This document shows positions 47,949 to 60,435 of a stretch of DNA of 64,000 bases, piece by piece. Source of the DNA: Trema orientale (lineage: Eukaryota; Streptophyta; Magnoliopsida; Rosales; Cannabaceae); assembly GCA_002914845.1 (NCBI GenBank), contig JXTC01000463.1:34397-98396 (forward strand), written 5' to 3'. Below the pieces are notes generated by a model that made no database searches, was not told the origin of the DNA, and saw only the letters and a program-made list of their open reading frames with translations. The position numbers were made by a program, and so were the translations under genes. Each line of letters starts with the position of its first letter. Position 1 is the first letter of the stretch.

Positions 47949-48213
47949 TATTACAGATCATAAAGAAAGCTCTAGAATAGAATTAGTATAGCTAATAAGT
48001 TATCAAGAGTTCGTTAGCTTTGTTAATCTGTTGTAACAGACTTGTAACGGACTCTTTAACTGAGTCATTACTTGAATCATTAAGCTGAGTCATCAACTCT
48101 TGTAATCTGGATTAGTATTTAATCAAAGGTCTAGAGCTCTCTATAATTCAGTTGAGCACTCATTCGTTCTCTGTAAAATCTTTTGTAATCTCTCTCTTTT
48201 CATTAATTTGAGT
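47949..48213 (+). repeat. 3' LTR of Copia-3
   Basis: 265-bp LTR directly after the polypurine tract, starting TATTACAG. It differs from the 5' LTR at a modest number of sites. Confidence 0.8.
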
Positions 48214-48218
48214 TTCAG

Positions 48219-48650
48219 TTTGATGAATACGGATTGAGATTTATGTGAAATTCAATACATGACTCACATGAAATTCCATTCATTTGTATATAGAAAGATC
48301 TAAGATCTACCTACTTAATACTGTTGAGCTAAAGCCTATATTTTTTAAGATATACTTTTCATTAGTAGTGGTGCATATAAATTTAGAAGTATGACGAAAT
48401 CCACTTTTATTAGTATATAATATTGGGCAACACAGATAACATTTAGCACTTTTTAATTTTCTCTCTAGCATCTTAGGTTCTAATATTAGTATATTTTGTT
48501 TTCCCTTCTTTGTTTTGCTCTATTTTTTATGAATAAAATAGCCTTTTTTTTGTGGTTTTGCTTAAAAATAAATTTGCTCCTAATTAAGATCAATAGAAAG
48601 CAAGCCAATAATATTGTAGTATGTTGGAACTAAATATAGGAAAGAAGAGA
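48219..48650. other. Intergenic spacer between Copia-3 and the Gypsy element
   Basis: AT-rich, no genes or repeats recognised. Confidence 0.5.
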
Positions 48651-48655
48651 TGGAT

Positions 48656-51600
48656 TGTGACGACCCAAACCCCGGGCCAGTGGCAGAAAAGGAATTTTCA
48701 CAATTGAAAATTCAGAAGTTGTTTTTGAAAATTTTATAAAAATGATTTTAAAATAAAATTCCCACAGTTTTGTGATTACCATTAGATATAAATTGTTAAT
48801 GAAATTTATTACAACAAACCAGGCATCATCATCAACAATCTCATAATTCAGCACATTATTTATATAGACTGAGTCCATGAAACAGGCCCTTAAGTATTTA
48901 CACAAGCCAAGCAAAGTAATAAAGTTATTTTATTTAGTTACCAATTTTCAGTAAGGTTACTAGCTTCTCACTACTCCGCTCCCGAGTCTCCAAAATCACA
49001 CTGAGTACTATCTGATAGGGGAAAGATAAGGGATGAGCATTTACATGCTCAGTAGGAATTCAATTACCTTTTGGATGAATGCAATTTCTCAAACCTGCAT
49101 AGTTAATTCCTTTAAATCTATTTAAAAATCAAGTTTATAAATCATTGTATCCAGAATAATCATATATTCAAAACCAAAACCAAAACTACATCATTGTACT
49201 TATCATACATTAACAAGAATATAAGTGAGCTCTCATCTTCCCATCACGGCCCTGTAATACCTCTGTAGTAGAGGTACCCAGCATCCTGATACTGTCTGTA
49301 GGCGTATCAGCAAAAACCTATGCAGGGGCCTAGGTCTCTCACATAGCGCCGCAACAACTCGTCAGCGATCTAAAATTACCGCGATGTTATAATAGAACTC
49401 AAGTATGTGATCCTAAGGTATGTATAACATGGAACAGTTCACTACTACTATGCATCCAATAGTCAAATCATGCTTTGAAAATCCAACTTGGTATTATTCT
49501 GGGATTTACTATACATGGGCAGCACACCGCTATTTTACCCTATAATCACAATATAAAAATATGTATAAAATTCACACAGTCCAATCCCAGTATAATCCAA
49601 CAGTTTACAGCCATTTGTCAAACTATCGTGAAATTACGAGTTTTCATAAATAAATTTTAATGTAATTAAAATACAAAACAGATATAAAAGTCAAGTAATC
49701 GAACCCCTACCCCGATATGGTAGTAATACCAGGCCAATGACGCTCGAACAATCCCCCTGTTAGTCACTCAGGTGCTTAAACGGCAGTTTCCGGTTCCCGG
49801 TAAGTCCACTTGAAAAAATGACTTTTCAATCGGAGCTTCAAATGCAGAAAGGAGATCACCACTGAATTCAGAGCACCCAAAAATACTAGGTTAGACATAT
49901 ACCTTGTTAAAAACGGGTCCCGGTATAGGACCGGCCAGTGGCAGGCAAAACAGTACAATTTTGTATAACGAAATTCCAATTTTCGTTTTACAATGAAACT
50001 ATTGGGATATTGGCCCTAAAAAGTATATTTTCAATTTTACCCTTTTAGTGTAAACAACTTTCTCTTATATGCAATTATGATATTTGCTAGATTAAACTAC
50101 TTTAGTTGAATAGTTTATTTATCTGAAAAAGATTCCATGACTTTATTTATGTATAAAGAAACAAACATGATTAAGTATTAATTATGGGAAGACTTGTTTC
50201 TTTATCTAAGTCTAAATGAATTAGTTCACAATCTGTAAATAAAGATAGAATACTTTATTTACTAAAGATTGTAGTGTTTGTCTATCTCAACGGGAATGAT
50301 GTGTCTCAAATCATTGAAGTGTCTGACTTCTGATAGAAATACTAGTACAACATAAATAAGTTATGTGTATTGAACTAGAACAGGTAATATAAAGAATTGG
50401 AGTACCATAACTATATTACCACAAACTAGCTCTTAGCATGTAGATCTTAATCCTTGGTGTTTGACTGGACTTGGTTTCATGGGTTGTAGTCTTTTTATTT
50501 GTTAAAAGACTAGCCACAATGAAATAAGAGGCGAACTCTGGCATATGAAAGGTTATGGCTTATGAATTGACGGGAATACCAAATAGTTAAGGAAACTATA
50601 TATTAATATCACTTTAAGGTCTTTCAAGATTCATAGAATAATTAAATATAAGATCTTAGTATTTACTTTGTGAATTAGTTAATAATTTTGTCTAAATGGC
50701 CATTGAGAACAAAATTATTGACAACATTATTCCTTGATAGAAAGATGGTAACTTAAAGGTAAATATGTGTTAGAGGAGTATTACAATAATTTCACCTATC
50801 CAACTACGTCATTGTATAAGGATTCTATATGTGGTATAGAATATACTAGATGGATCTGTTAATCAAGGCTAGTTGATTAAATCTCTATAAAAGGCATGAC
50901 ATTTAATCTAAGAGTGCAGTATTGGGCCTTTAGTAGAGTGTCCCCTTTACTAATAGTACTTATATAAATACCATAATAAGAGTTATTATATATTTATCAT
51001 ACTATTGGGGCTTAAATTATTTGGATCCATTAGGTCCCTTGTCTAACTCAACCAAGCTCATTAATTGGTTGGTGGTATTTGTGAAATTAGTTTCATAAAA
51101 CTGTGTAAAAAAATGATTCTACACAATAGTTGGTACTTTTATAAATAAGTTTCATGAGTTAGACATATTTATAAAAATACACCCAAAGCCCAAATTGGAG
51201 AACAAACCCAATCCTAGTTGGACTGGGATTAGCAAGTTTTGGCCCCATATATATAAGATATATGGGAGAAAAAAAAAACTACATAGTAACCCTAGTGTAT
51301 TACACAAAAATTAGAGGGAAAGAGAGAGAGGAGAATTTCGGCCAAGGCTGAGAGGAGAGGAGAGAAAAAATTTTCTGCAATCTCACAGTCTCATCTCACG
51401 TCCCAGTGTTCCAAAAGGATCAAGAAGGTGTTCTTGATCGTTCTCCCTGAAGGATTCAACTTGGTGCCCACTCGCCTCATCAACCAAGAGCAAGAGCATA
51501 GACAAGAAGATCTAGGGTTAGAGATTTGATCACCATCAACAAGGAGAACAAGGAGGAGTACGCTACAAGAGGTAAACCCTAATCTCATCTTTAGGGTTTA

Positions 51601-52620
51601 TGTATCTAGATTTGATTTATGTTATACATGATCCTGTAATTGATGTATGTATGTTCTATGGTTATGAAAACTGTTTTTATGTAAAAAATTTTAAAACCTA
51701 AATCTGCTAATTTTTCCGCTGCGTTCATGATGTTATTATGTGTTTTTCATAGTTTGCAAGCATATATGATTTTTCCTAAGTGTTAGGTCCAAATACTAGC
51801 AGAAACATAGTAGTATTTTATATCAAATTTTATGTCTCGACCTCAATGAGTCCAAATTCGAAGTTAGAACTCAGTTTTGAGGTCCCTAGTATTAGTTACA
51901 CTCAAAAATCTGAGAATTACAATCATACCACTTTTTGGAACTATTTAGAAAATGTCCTCTTTTTCTAAATACTATTTACCATATTTACAGTTACCATTTT
52001 TACTTTTATCAACAGTAATTATTCATGATTTTTAACCCTCTTTCACCTCATATATTTACCTTAGGTAAATAAACTACTTAGCAAAAATAATTATTTAAAT
52101 GTCATTTTTTTGCATAGTTGGTAAAAATGGTGAAAGTGATAAAAACTTACAGGAGATGAATTTTAACATGTAACCACTTGGAGGTGGTCGGCGATGACGA
52201 GACGAGACTCCACTTGCCAGAGGTGTCGAAAACGGAGGTCGGACGCTAGAAATTTCACTGGAGGCAGAATTTTCGCGAGACCGCTGCGGCGTTGTCCGAC
52301 GTCAAAACGGGGCGGGACTGGTGTCATTGGCTTTGTCGGCAGTAGCTCTTCGACGCGGGCTAGCGCGTGGGCCGAGGCAGGTGGCAATGGCGGTGCAGCG
52401 GAGCTCCAACAGAAACTATTGTTTTCCTCACTTTTTCTCTCTTTTCAAGCCTCTTTGTGTGAGAATTTGAGCGTTTTCAGGGGTTTATAAGCAAAAACTG
52501 GGCACTGTAGCAAATAATTAAAATATTTCTAATATTTTATTATTAAATTCCCAAAATTGCTTAATTACAATTAGGCCATTCAACATAAAAAAATACCCTT
52601 ATTATTTCACAGCTTTTACA
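48656..52620 (-). repeat. 3' LTR of the Gypsy element, interrupted by a solo LTR
   Basis: About 2.16 kb of LTR sequence once the 1802-bp insert and its 5-bp duplication are removed. It aligns along its length with 57428-59560, which carries a ~38-bp deletion near 59320 relative to this copy. Confidence 0.88.
50000..51801 (+). mobile_element. Solo LTR of the Copia-2 family inside the Gypsy LTR
   Basis: 1802 bp, nearly co-linear with the LTR at 12598-14385, with GAAAC on both sides (49995-49999 and 51802-51806). The sister Gypsy LTR has uninterrupted AATGAAACATAG at 58770-58780, which proves insertion and the 5-bp duplication. No internal sequence or second LTR is present, so recombination between two LTRs removed the rest. 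The TG start reads TA, and the end is CTAGCA. Confidence 0.92.
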
Positions 52621-52689
52621 TCCTCCCCTCCTTAAAGGAATTTCGTCTCGAAATTCTAATACAACTCAAGGACCAAAGTACAACCTCAA

Positions 52690-55600
52690 GCTGAAAGTTA
52701 AACAAATGAGGATATTTTATATATATTTCTGTTTCAAGCTCCCAAGTGGCGTCATCTTTCTTGTAGTATTACCAAAGAACCTTGACAAGTGGTATCTCTC
52801 TGTTTCGAAGTACTTTGAGCTCTCTTCCCAGTATTCGAACTGGTCGTTCTTCATATGTTACATCTTCTTGTAATGACACTTCCACATATTGAATAACATG
52901 CGATGGGTCAGGTACATACTTTCTGAGTGTCAAGGCATGAAAAAAGTTGTGCACTCGGCCCAATTATGGAGGCAAATCCAAACAATACGCTACTGGACCA
53001 ATTCTAGCAGTAATCTCTAATGTTCCAATATACCTTGGAGCCAATTTGCCTTTAAGTCCAAATCTAGTGATCCCACACCATGGCTTTACTTTTAAGAACA
53101 CTTGATCACCAACTTCAAATTCTACTTCGTGTCTCTTTGGGTCCGCATAGCTTTTCTGACGACTCTGCATAATCTTGAGTATTTCCCAAATCTTGATAAT
53201 CTTTTCAATAGTCTCAGGTATCAATTCTGGCCCAAGAGTAACATACTCCTCTGCATCAGCCCGACTCAAGTGTAATCTACATAGTCTCCCAGATAATACC
53301 TCATATGGAGCCATACCAAGAATGGCTTGGTAGCTGTTATTATAAGCAAACTCCACCAATGACAGGTGATCATCCCAGCTTCCACCAAAATCTAGTATAT
53401 AGGAGCAAAGCATATCCTCTAAAATCTGAATAGTCCTCTCAGATTGGCCATCTGTCTGAGGATGATGAGTTGTACTGAGATTCAGTTCTGTTCCCAAAGC
53501 TCTCTGCAAAGCTCTTCAGAACTTTGATGTAAATCTTGGGTCTCTATCAGAAACTATGCTTGATAGCACCCCATGCAATCGAACAATATTGTCGACGTAG
53601 AGGCGACTGAGCTTGTTGAGTAAAAAATCATACCTGATCGGTACGAAATGAGCAGTCTTCGTCATCCGATCAATAATCACCTAAACTACGTTGTCCTTTC
53701 TCTAAGTCATTGGCAAACCCATCACAAATTCCATTGTGATCTTAACTCCAGTATGGGTAAAAGCTTTAGTAGTCCAGCTAGTCTCTGGTGTTCTACCTTG
53801 ACTTGCTGACAAGTCATGCACTTAGTCACAAAAGTAGCTACATCATGCTTCATACCTTTCCACCAGTACTGTCTTTTCAGATCATGGTATATCTTTGAGC
53901 TAGCAGGATGTATCACAAACTTGGACTTATGAGCCTCAGTGAGAATAGTCTCTTTAAGGTGAGGATTGTTAGCTACCACTAGCTTTCCTCTGAAAAACAT
54001 AAATCCTTCTCTGTTTGTACTCCAACCATCCAATTATTCACCATTTTTGAGTTGATTCCAGATCGTTCTTAACTCTTGATTTTGCCATTGACTTTGCTGT
54101 ACTGTCTGAAAAAGTGTTGGTTTGGCAACAACATTGCTAAGATAAGTAGCTTTGTCAGTCTCAAAATACTGTAAATTGTAGTCACCAATTGCCACTGAGT
54201 TCTTCTAATCCTGAAAAATAAGTGCAGCTAACACACCATGAGGTTTTCTACTCAAGGCATCAGCTACAACATTAGCTTTACTAGGATGGTATTACAGATC
54301 GAAGTCATAATCTTCCATATACTCAACCCATCTATGCTGCCTCAAGTTTAAATCTCGCTGAGTGAAGAGATACTTCAAACTCTTGTGATCAGAGAACGCG
54401 TCAAACTTCACACCATAAAGGTAACATCTCCAAATCTTGAGAGCAAAAATCACCGTTGCAAGTTCCAGGTCATGGGTAAGGTAATTCTTCTCATGTGACT
54501 TTAACTGACGAGAAGCATAAGCCACTACCTTGCCATTCTGCATCAAGATACACCCCAATCTAGAATTCGAAGCATCGGTGTACACAACATAAGGTTCACT
54601 ACCGTTAAGAATAGTAAGAACAGGTGTAGTTGTCAATCTCTTCTTCAATTTCATGAAAACTTCTTCACAATCATCATCCCAAATGAACTTGGCATCTTTT
54701 CTTGTTAACTTCGTCAAAGATAAGGCAATCCTCGATAAATTCTCCACAAAACAACAGTAATAGCCTGCTAAACTGAGGAAACTTCTAATCTCAGTCACAT
54801 TTTTCGGTCTTTCCCATTTTAGAACAGATTCTATCTTAGCAGGATCGATTGAAATACCCTCTTGAGAAATCACATGCCCCAAGAATTTCACTTCTGTCAT
54901 CCAAAAGTCACACTTAGTTCTCTTGGCATATAATTGTTGATCTCTCAAAATTTGAAGTACAGTCCTCAAATGTTCAACATGTTCTTCTCGAGTCTTCGAG
55001 TATACCAAGATGTCGTCAATAAAGACAACCATAAATCGATCCAGATAAGGTCTGAAATCCTGTTCATGAGATCCATGAATACTGCAGGAGCATTAGTTAG
55101 ACCAAACGGCATAACCAGGAACTCAAAGTGACCAGAATGAGTCTTGAATGCGGTTTTTGGTATGTCTTCCTCTCGAATCTTCAACTAGTGATAACTCGAT
55201 CTAAGATCAAGTTTGGAAAAAAATCTAGATCCACCCAATTGATCAAACAACTCATCAATCCTTGGTAGAGGATACTTGTTCTTTATAGTAAGCTGATTCA
55301 ACCTTCTGTAATCAACATAGAGTCTGAGCGTACCATCAGTTTTCTTAGCAAACAACATAGGAGCACTCTATAGAGAAGTACTATTTCTGATGAATCGCTT
55401 TGATAAAAGATCATCCAGCTGACTTCTCAACTCGGTCATTTTTGCTGGAGCCATGTGATAGGATAGAATAGAAACTGGCTAGGCACTAGGAGTCAAATCA
55501 ATACAGAACTCGATCTCCCTATCAAGTGGTAGCCCCGGTAAATCCTCCAGAAAAATATCTAGAAACTCGCTAACCATTGATATCCAGGGGTGTTGATCGA

Positions 55601-56108
55601 CAGTCCCCACATCACCACTGATGGCAAGCAAATTTCTGTAACACTTGAGTTTCTTCCTTCCACCCATGCATACTTTCAAAATCAGACTTAGTTTCAAAGG
55701 ATTCAAGCAAACTTGATAAACAATAGGACATCCATCTTCAAGAAAAAAAGTAACTCTCTTTTTGAAACAATCAATGGTAGCTCGGTATTTGGATAACCAA
55801 TCTACACCAAGAATCACATTAAATTATTGCAAAGGCAACACAATCAAATCAACTAGTAATTCTTTACCATCAATTACAATCAGACAATCTCGACATAAAG
55901 TGGAAACATCAGCTATTCCACCCATTAGTGTGCCCAAAGTCAAAACAGGATCCAACACAGAATATTCCAATCCCAAAAATTGAGTAAACAACAAGGATTT
56001 AAAAGAATGCGAAGCACCAATATCAAATAAAACATAAGCCCAATAGTATGAAATGAGAATTATACCACCAATGACTCCCTTGCCGGCCTGATCATGACCA
56101 TCTTCCAT
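52690..56108 (-). pseudogene. Gypsy pol remnant (protease, RT, RNase H, integrase, chromodomain)
   Basis: Protease: LFDIGASHSF near 56030, with Ile replacing the usual Thr beside the catalytic Asp, and ILGVDWLSKY near 55815. [13 protein letters not shown] near 55115 and the intact catalytic motif FIDDILVYS near 55020. RNase H: VVYTDAS near 54580 and SDHKSL near 54390. Integrase: zinc-binding HPASSK...CMTCQQ (about 53810-53925) and core HHPQTDGQSERT (about 53445-53480). The tail has PVRILGRELKVLRN and, after a stop, DDATWELE (about 52735-52830), a chromodomain of the type in Tekay/Del elements. Several stops and frameshifts separate the blocks. Confidence 0.88.
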
Positions 56109-57282
56109 CCCAGTAATAGTAAAGGCTTGACTAGTAACTTTTTCTTTCCCTTTGTTCTTTCTCCCTTGGCCGGGTCGACTGCTACTAGCTCCTGGACCGG
56201 TTCTAGTTTATTCGCATCCTCCTTGATTGCCGGAAGCTCGCGAAGTCTAGAAATTCTGCATGAAGCCTTAACCTTATGGTCGGTATTGGCACTGGTACTG
56301 AGAACCAAAAGACTGCTGGAAAGGAGAAGAATTGAATGCCTGAGACTGGTTCTAAGCTAGCCTCATCTGATTATCTTGGAATGGTACAGACGCACTTTGG
56401 CTTCCCTGTGGTCCATCTTGGGATAAGTTTAGTTTTTGTTGACGAAAAGGACAAGACTTCTTTTAGTGACCTTGCTGGCCGCAGTGAAAATATCCATACG
56501 GTCCAAACTGTCCTCTTCCAGAAAAAGCACTACTCTGAGAACTTTGTGACTACAACTAGCCTAGGTTTCTCCTGTTGGCCTTCCTGTCATTACTTCCTCT
56601 GTTCCTCGACTATTCCCTCAAAGTCGACTTGTCATTAAGAAAGGCTTCTGCTTTCTGTGCTGCGACAACAAGATCAACCAGATTGTCAAAGTGTTGAGTC
56701 ATAATCTTTTCCAGGATGGCTGGCCTCAGAGCTTCTATAAACTTGACTATCTGAAGGGTATGGTCAGTTCCCGGTGCATAGGCATACTAGGCCAATTCCA
56801 TGAACAAGATGTAGTACTCATTTACTTTCAATTCACCTTGCTTAAGCTGCTCATATTCTCTAATCATAGCAGATCTATGACTAGTATTGGTATACTGGTC
56901 TCTGAACAGTCCTTTAAAGATCTCCCAGGTCATACCAGTTTCCTGTCGTGACAGCTTGACAGTTTCCCACCAGTTTGCAGCTCTATCAGATAACTTCTAG
57001 ACATCAAAGACTACTCGGAACTCAGCAGGTGTCCCAATGGTTGTGAAGATATTCTTAACATCTCTGAGCCATTTCTCAACTGCAGTGGGATTCAGTTTAC
57101 TATCGAAGGTTGGCAGACTCAACTTGATGAAATCCTTGAAAAAACTAGCATGACGAGCCTCTTAGTCCTGGTATTTCCCGCAAAGCCTCATAAAAATCTG
57201 CTAGAGGATCAGGAATTTCTTGTTGTGGTGGAGAAGTATCATTTCTTGGCTCTTGCCTCGGTACTCTTCTTCTCGGAGGCAT
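56100..57282 (-). pseudogene. Gypsy gag remnant
   Basis: Starts at an ATG at 57282 (MPPRRRVPRQEPRND), the typical beginning of chromovirus Gag in plants. The frame decays quickly through stops and shifts. Near 56440-56500 the minus strand encodes a zinc-knuckle relic around HCGQQGH, with a stop and without its first Cys. Non-functional. Confidence 0.75.
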
Positions 57283-57427
57283 CTTACTAGTCTTTATAAA
57301 TATGCCAAAGTGTCAGTGAGACAATGATGCTAAATTTCAAACTTTTTTTTTTGAAAACTAATTACAATCTAATCTAACGGTGTCACATCCAAAGCAGATA
57401 AACATCCATTCTAATACCAAAATTTTC

Positions 57428-59560
57428 TGTCACGACCCAAACTTAGGGCCAGTGGCAGAAAGAGAATTTCACAATTAGAAATTCAAAAGTTATTTTTGAA
57501 AATTTTATAAAAATGATTTTAAAATAAAATTCTCATAGTTTTGTAATCACAATTAGACATAGATTGTTAATAAAATTTATTAAAACAAACCAAGCATCAT
57601 TATCAACAGTCTCACAATTCAGCACACTAATTATACAGACCAAGTCTGTGAAACGGGCTCTTAAGTATTTATACAAGCCAAGATAAATAATAAAGTTATT
57701 TTACTTAGTTACCAATTTCCAGCAAGGTAACTAGCTTCTTACTACTCTGCTCTCAAGTCTCCTAAATTACACCGAGCACTACCTGAGAGGGGAAAGATAA
57801 GGGATGAGCATTCACATGCTCAGTAGGAATTCAATTACCTTTTTGATGGATGCAATTTCTCAAACCTGCATGGTTAGTTCCTTTAAATCTATTTAAAAAT
57901 CAAGTTTATAAATTATTGGTATCCAGAATAATCACATATTCAAAACCAAAACCAAAACCAAAACCACATCATTGTACTTATCATACAGCAACAAGAATAT
58001 AAGTGAGCTCTCATCTTCCCATCGTGGCCCTGTAATACTTATGTAGTAGAGGTACCCAGCATCCTGATACTGCTCGTAGGCATATCAGCAAAAACCTGTA
58101 CAGGGGCCTAGGTCTCTCACTAGCATTGCAGCAACTCGCTAGTGATCTAAAAATACAGCGATACTATAATGGAACTCAAGTGTGTGATCCTATGGTATGT
58201 ACAACATTTAACAGTTCACTACTACCATGCATCCAATAATCAAATCATGCTTTGAAAATCCAACTTGGTATTATTCTAGGATTTAATGTACATGGGTAGC
58301 ACACCACTGTTTTACCCCGTAATTATAATATAAAATATGTATAAAATCTACATAGTCCTATCCCTGTATAACCTAACAATTTACAGCCATTTGTCAAATC
58401 ATCGTGAAATCACGATTTTTCATAAGTAAGTTTTAATGCAATTAAAATTCAAAATAGATATAAAAGTCAGGTAATCGAACCCCTATCTTGATATGGTAGT
58501 AATACCAGGCCAATGACGCTCGAACAATCCCTCCGTTGGTCACTCAAGTGCTTAAATGGCAGTTTCCGGTTCCCGGTGAGTCCACTTGAAAAGGTAAGTT
58601 TTCAACCAGAGCTTCAAATACAGAAACGAAGGTCACCACTGAATTTAGAGCACCCAAAAATACTAGGTTAGATATATACCTTGTCAAAAACGGGTCCCAG
58701 TGCGAGACCGGCCTGTGGCACGCAAAGCAGTGCAATTTTGTGCCATGAGATTCTAATTTTCGTTTTACAATGAAACATAGTGGTATTTTATATTTAATTT
58801 TATGTCTTGACCTCACTGAGTCCAAATTCGAAGTCAGAACTCAGTTTCGAGGTCCCTAGCATTAGTTACACGTAAAAATCCGATAATTACATTAATACCA
58901 CTTTTTGGAACTATTTAGAAAAATGTCCTTTTTTTAATTACTATTTACCGTACTTACGGTTTTCATTTTTACTTGTACTAACCGTAATTATTCATGATTT
59001 TTAACCCTCTTTCACCTCATATATTTACCTTGGGTAAATAAACTATATAACCAAAATAATTACGTAAATATCACTTTTTTTTACATAATCGGTAAAAATG
59101 GTAAAAGTGGTAAAAACTTACCAGAGATAAATTTTGACGTGTCACCACTTCGAGGCGGTCAGCGATGACGCGATGAGACTCCACTAGCCAGAGGTGTCGA
59201 AAATGGAGGTAGGACGTCGAAAATTTCGTAGAAGGCGGAATTTTCGCGGGGCCGTTGTGGCGTCGTCCGACATCGAAACGGGGCAAAACCGGCGGCATTG
59301 GCTTCGTCGGCAATAGCTCTTCACAGTGCGGCAGAGCTCTAACAGAAACTACTGTTTTCCTCAGTTTTTCTCAATTTTCAAGCCTTTTTGTGTGAGAGTT
59401 TGAGAGTTTTCAGAGGGTTTATAAGCAAAAACTGTGCACTGTAGCAAATAATTAAAATATTCCTGATATTTTATGATTAAATTCCAGAAATTGCTTAATT
59501 ACAATTGTGCCATTCAACATAAAAAGTCCAAAATACCCTTATTATTTCACAGCTTTTACA
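57428..59560 (-). repeat. 5' LTR of the Gypsy element
   Basis: 2133-bp LTR. It retains the empty target site (GAAAC at 58772-58776) for the solo LTR found in its sister copy. Confidence 0.88.
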
Positions 59561-59565
59561 TGGAT

Positions 59566-59661
59566 ACTCTTCGTTTTCACATGTTAATGAAATGGGTTGA
59601 TATCATGAATCTGTATAAATTATTATGTGTAAAAAATACTTAAAATATAAATTAACTAATT

Positions 59662-59696
<35 letters not shown>

Positions 59697-59791
59697 TGCA
59701 CACAAATATATATATTCCAATCATCCGATAGGAAAAAGAATAATTAATATATTCATCAGGATTCGATTGGTTTGCCTAGCTAATATATATA
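59566..59791. other. AT-rich spacer with (AT)n microsatellite
   Basis: Contains (TA)n at about 59664-59692. No gene seen. Confidence 0.6.
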
Positions 59792-60197
59792 TACTACAAC
59801 AAAAATCTTGATATGTGGTATTTAAAAATATCACTTTAATATATTTTTAGTGATATTTATGAAATTAGTGGCATTTATAGCAAATGTAAAGGATACTCGT
59901 GCGACTAAAGCCCTAGTGACATTTGAAATGTTACTAAATAATCTTTTTTCATGGCATTTATAAAATACTACTAAATCATATAAGTGATAGTTCCAAATGT
60001 CAGTGAATTATTTAAAATAATAAATAAAAATATTTTTAAAACATAAAAGAAAAATTTTATTGGCATTTTTAAAATATTACTAAATATATCAATGACATTT
60101 GGAAAAATGTCAGTAATATTCTAGTCACTACATGAATATTCATTAATAACACACTACATGAATATTCATTATTAGTTACTTGCTATTTTTTTTAGTA
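59792..60197. mobile_element. Possible small CACTA-type non-autonomous element
   Basis: The left end TACTACAACAAAAATC resembles the CACTACAAGAAA terminus common in plant CACTA elements, and the right end TTTTTTTTAGTA is its approximate complement. Inside, AGTGACATTTG...ATGTTACTAAA phrases recur in both orientations (about 59925-60115), like subterminal repeats. No 3-bp target duplication was confirmed. Length ~406 bp with no coding sequence. Confidence 0.4.
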
Positions 60198-60235
60198 TCA
60201 ATATTACTAGAAAAATGACATTTAACATCACTTGG

Positions 60236-60435
60236 ACCACGTCGTTTGCTGGGAAAAATGACGTGGTTTGTACACCACGTCGCATGGGAGAAAAATGACG
60301 TGATATTTAATAATACCACATCGCTTTTCAAATAGGCGACGTGGCATAGTATTATACCACGTCGCTTCCGGTAAGAGTGGCGTGGAATGTTGTTTTGACA
60401 TGTACCACGTTGCTCTAACCAAAAGCGACGTGATA
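60236..60435. repeat. Subterminal CCACGTCGC repeat array
   Basis: At least eight copies of CCACGTCGC or its complement GCGACGTGG, exact or with one or two changes, lie within 200 bp. Several form head-to-head pairs: GACGTGGT/ACCACGTC at about 60260-60281, and GCGACGTGG/CCACGTCGC at about 60337-60365. Subterminal repeats of this sort are transposase binding sites in CACTA elements. Confidence 0.75.

Larger units (their letters stand above)
43374..48213 (+). mobile_element. Copia-3: complete but inactive Copia retrotransposon
   Basis: LTRs 43374-43644 (271 bp) and 47949-48213 (265 bp) match closely. The 5' LTR is followed by a tRNA-Met primer site CGGTATCAGAGC (43645-43656, one base off). A purine tract GAGGGAGAGTA precedes the 3' LTR. 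Identical TTCAG at 43369-43373 and 48214-48218 is the 5-bp target duplication. The interior encodes, in Copia order, gag, zinc knuckle, protease, integrase, RT and RNase H, all with stops or frameshifts. It is a single clean insertion into intergenic DNA. Confidence 0.88.
48656..59560 (-). mobile_element. Gypsy chromovirus (Tekay/Del-type), reverse orientation, complete
   Basis: LTRs 48656-52620 (holding a nested solo LTR) and 57428-59560 share the start TGTGACGACCC / TGTCACGACCC and the end TTTCACAGCTTTTACA. TGGAT at 48651-48655 and 59561-59565 is the target duplication. In element orientation the primer site (complement of 57407-57419, TGGTATTAGAATG, tRNA-Met type) adjoins the right LTR. 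The polypurine tract (complement of 52621-52638, AAGGAGGGGAGGA) adjoins the left LTR. Gag, protease, RT, RNase H, integrase and a chromodomain-like tail occur in that order, giving Ty3/Gypsy chromovirus organisation. All coding parts are broken by stops. Without the nested insertion the element is about 9.1 kb. Confidence 0.9.

Noticed and set aside
52194..52490. 98-codon plus-strand frame and its antisense partners in the Gypsy LTR (also 59071-59313)
   Set aside because: They lie within LTRs, differ between the two copies by indels, and show no known motif.
58544..58825. Frame shared by both Gypsy LTRs (also 49776-49979)
   Set aside because: The shared sequence is explained by LTR identity, not by a conserved gene; lengths differ and no domain is seen.
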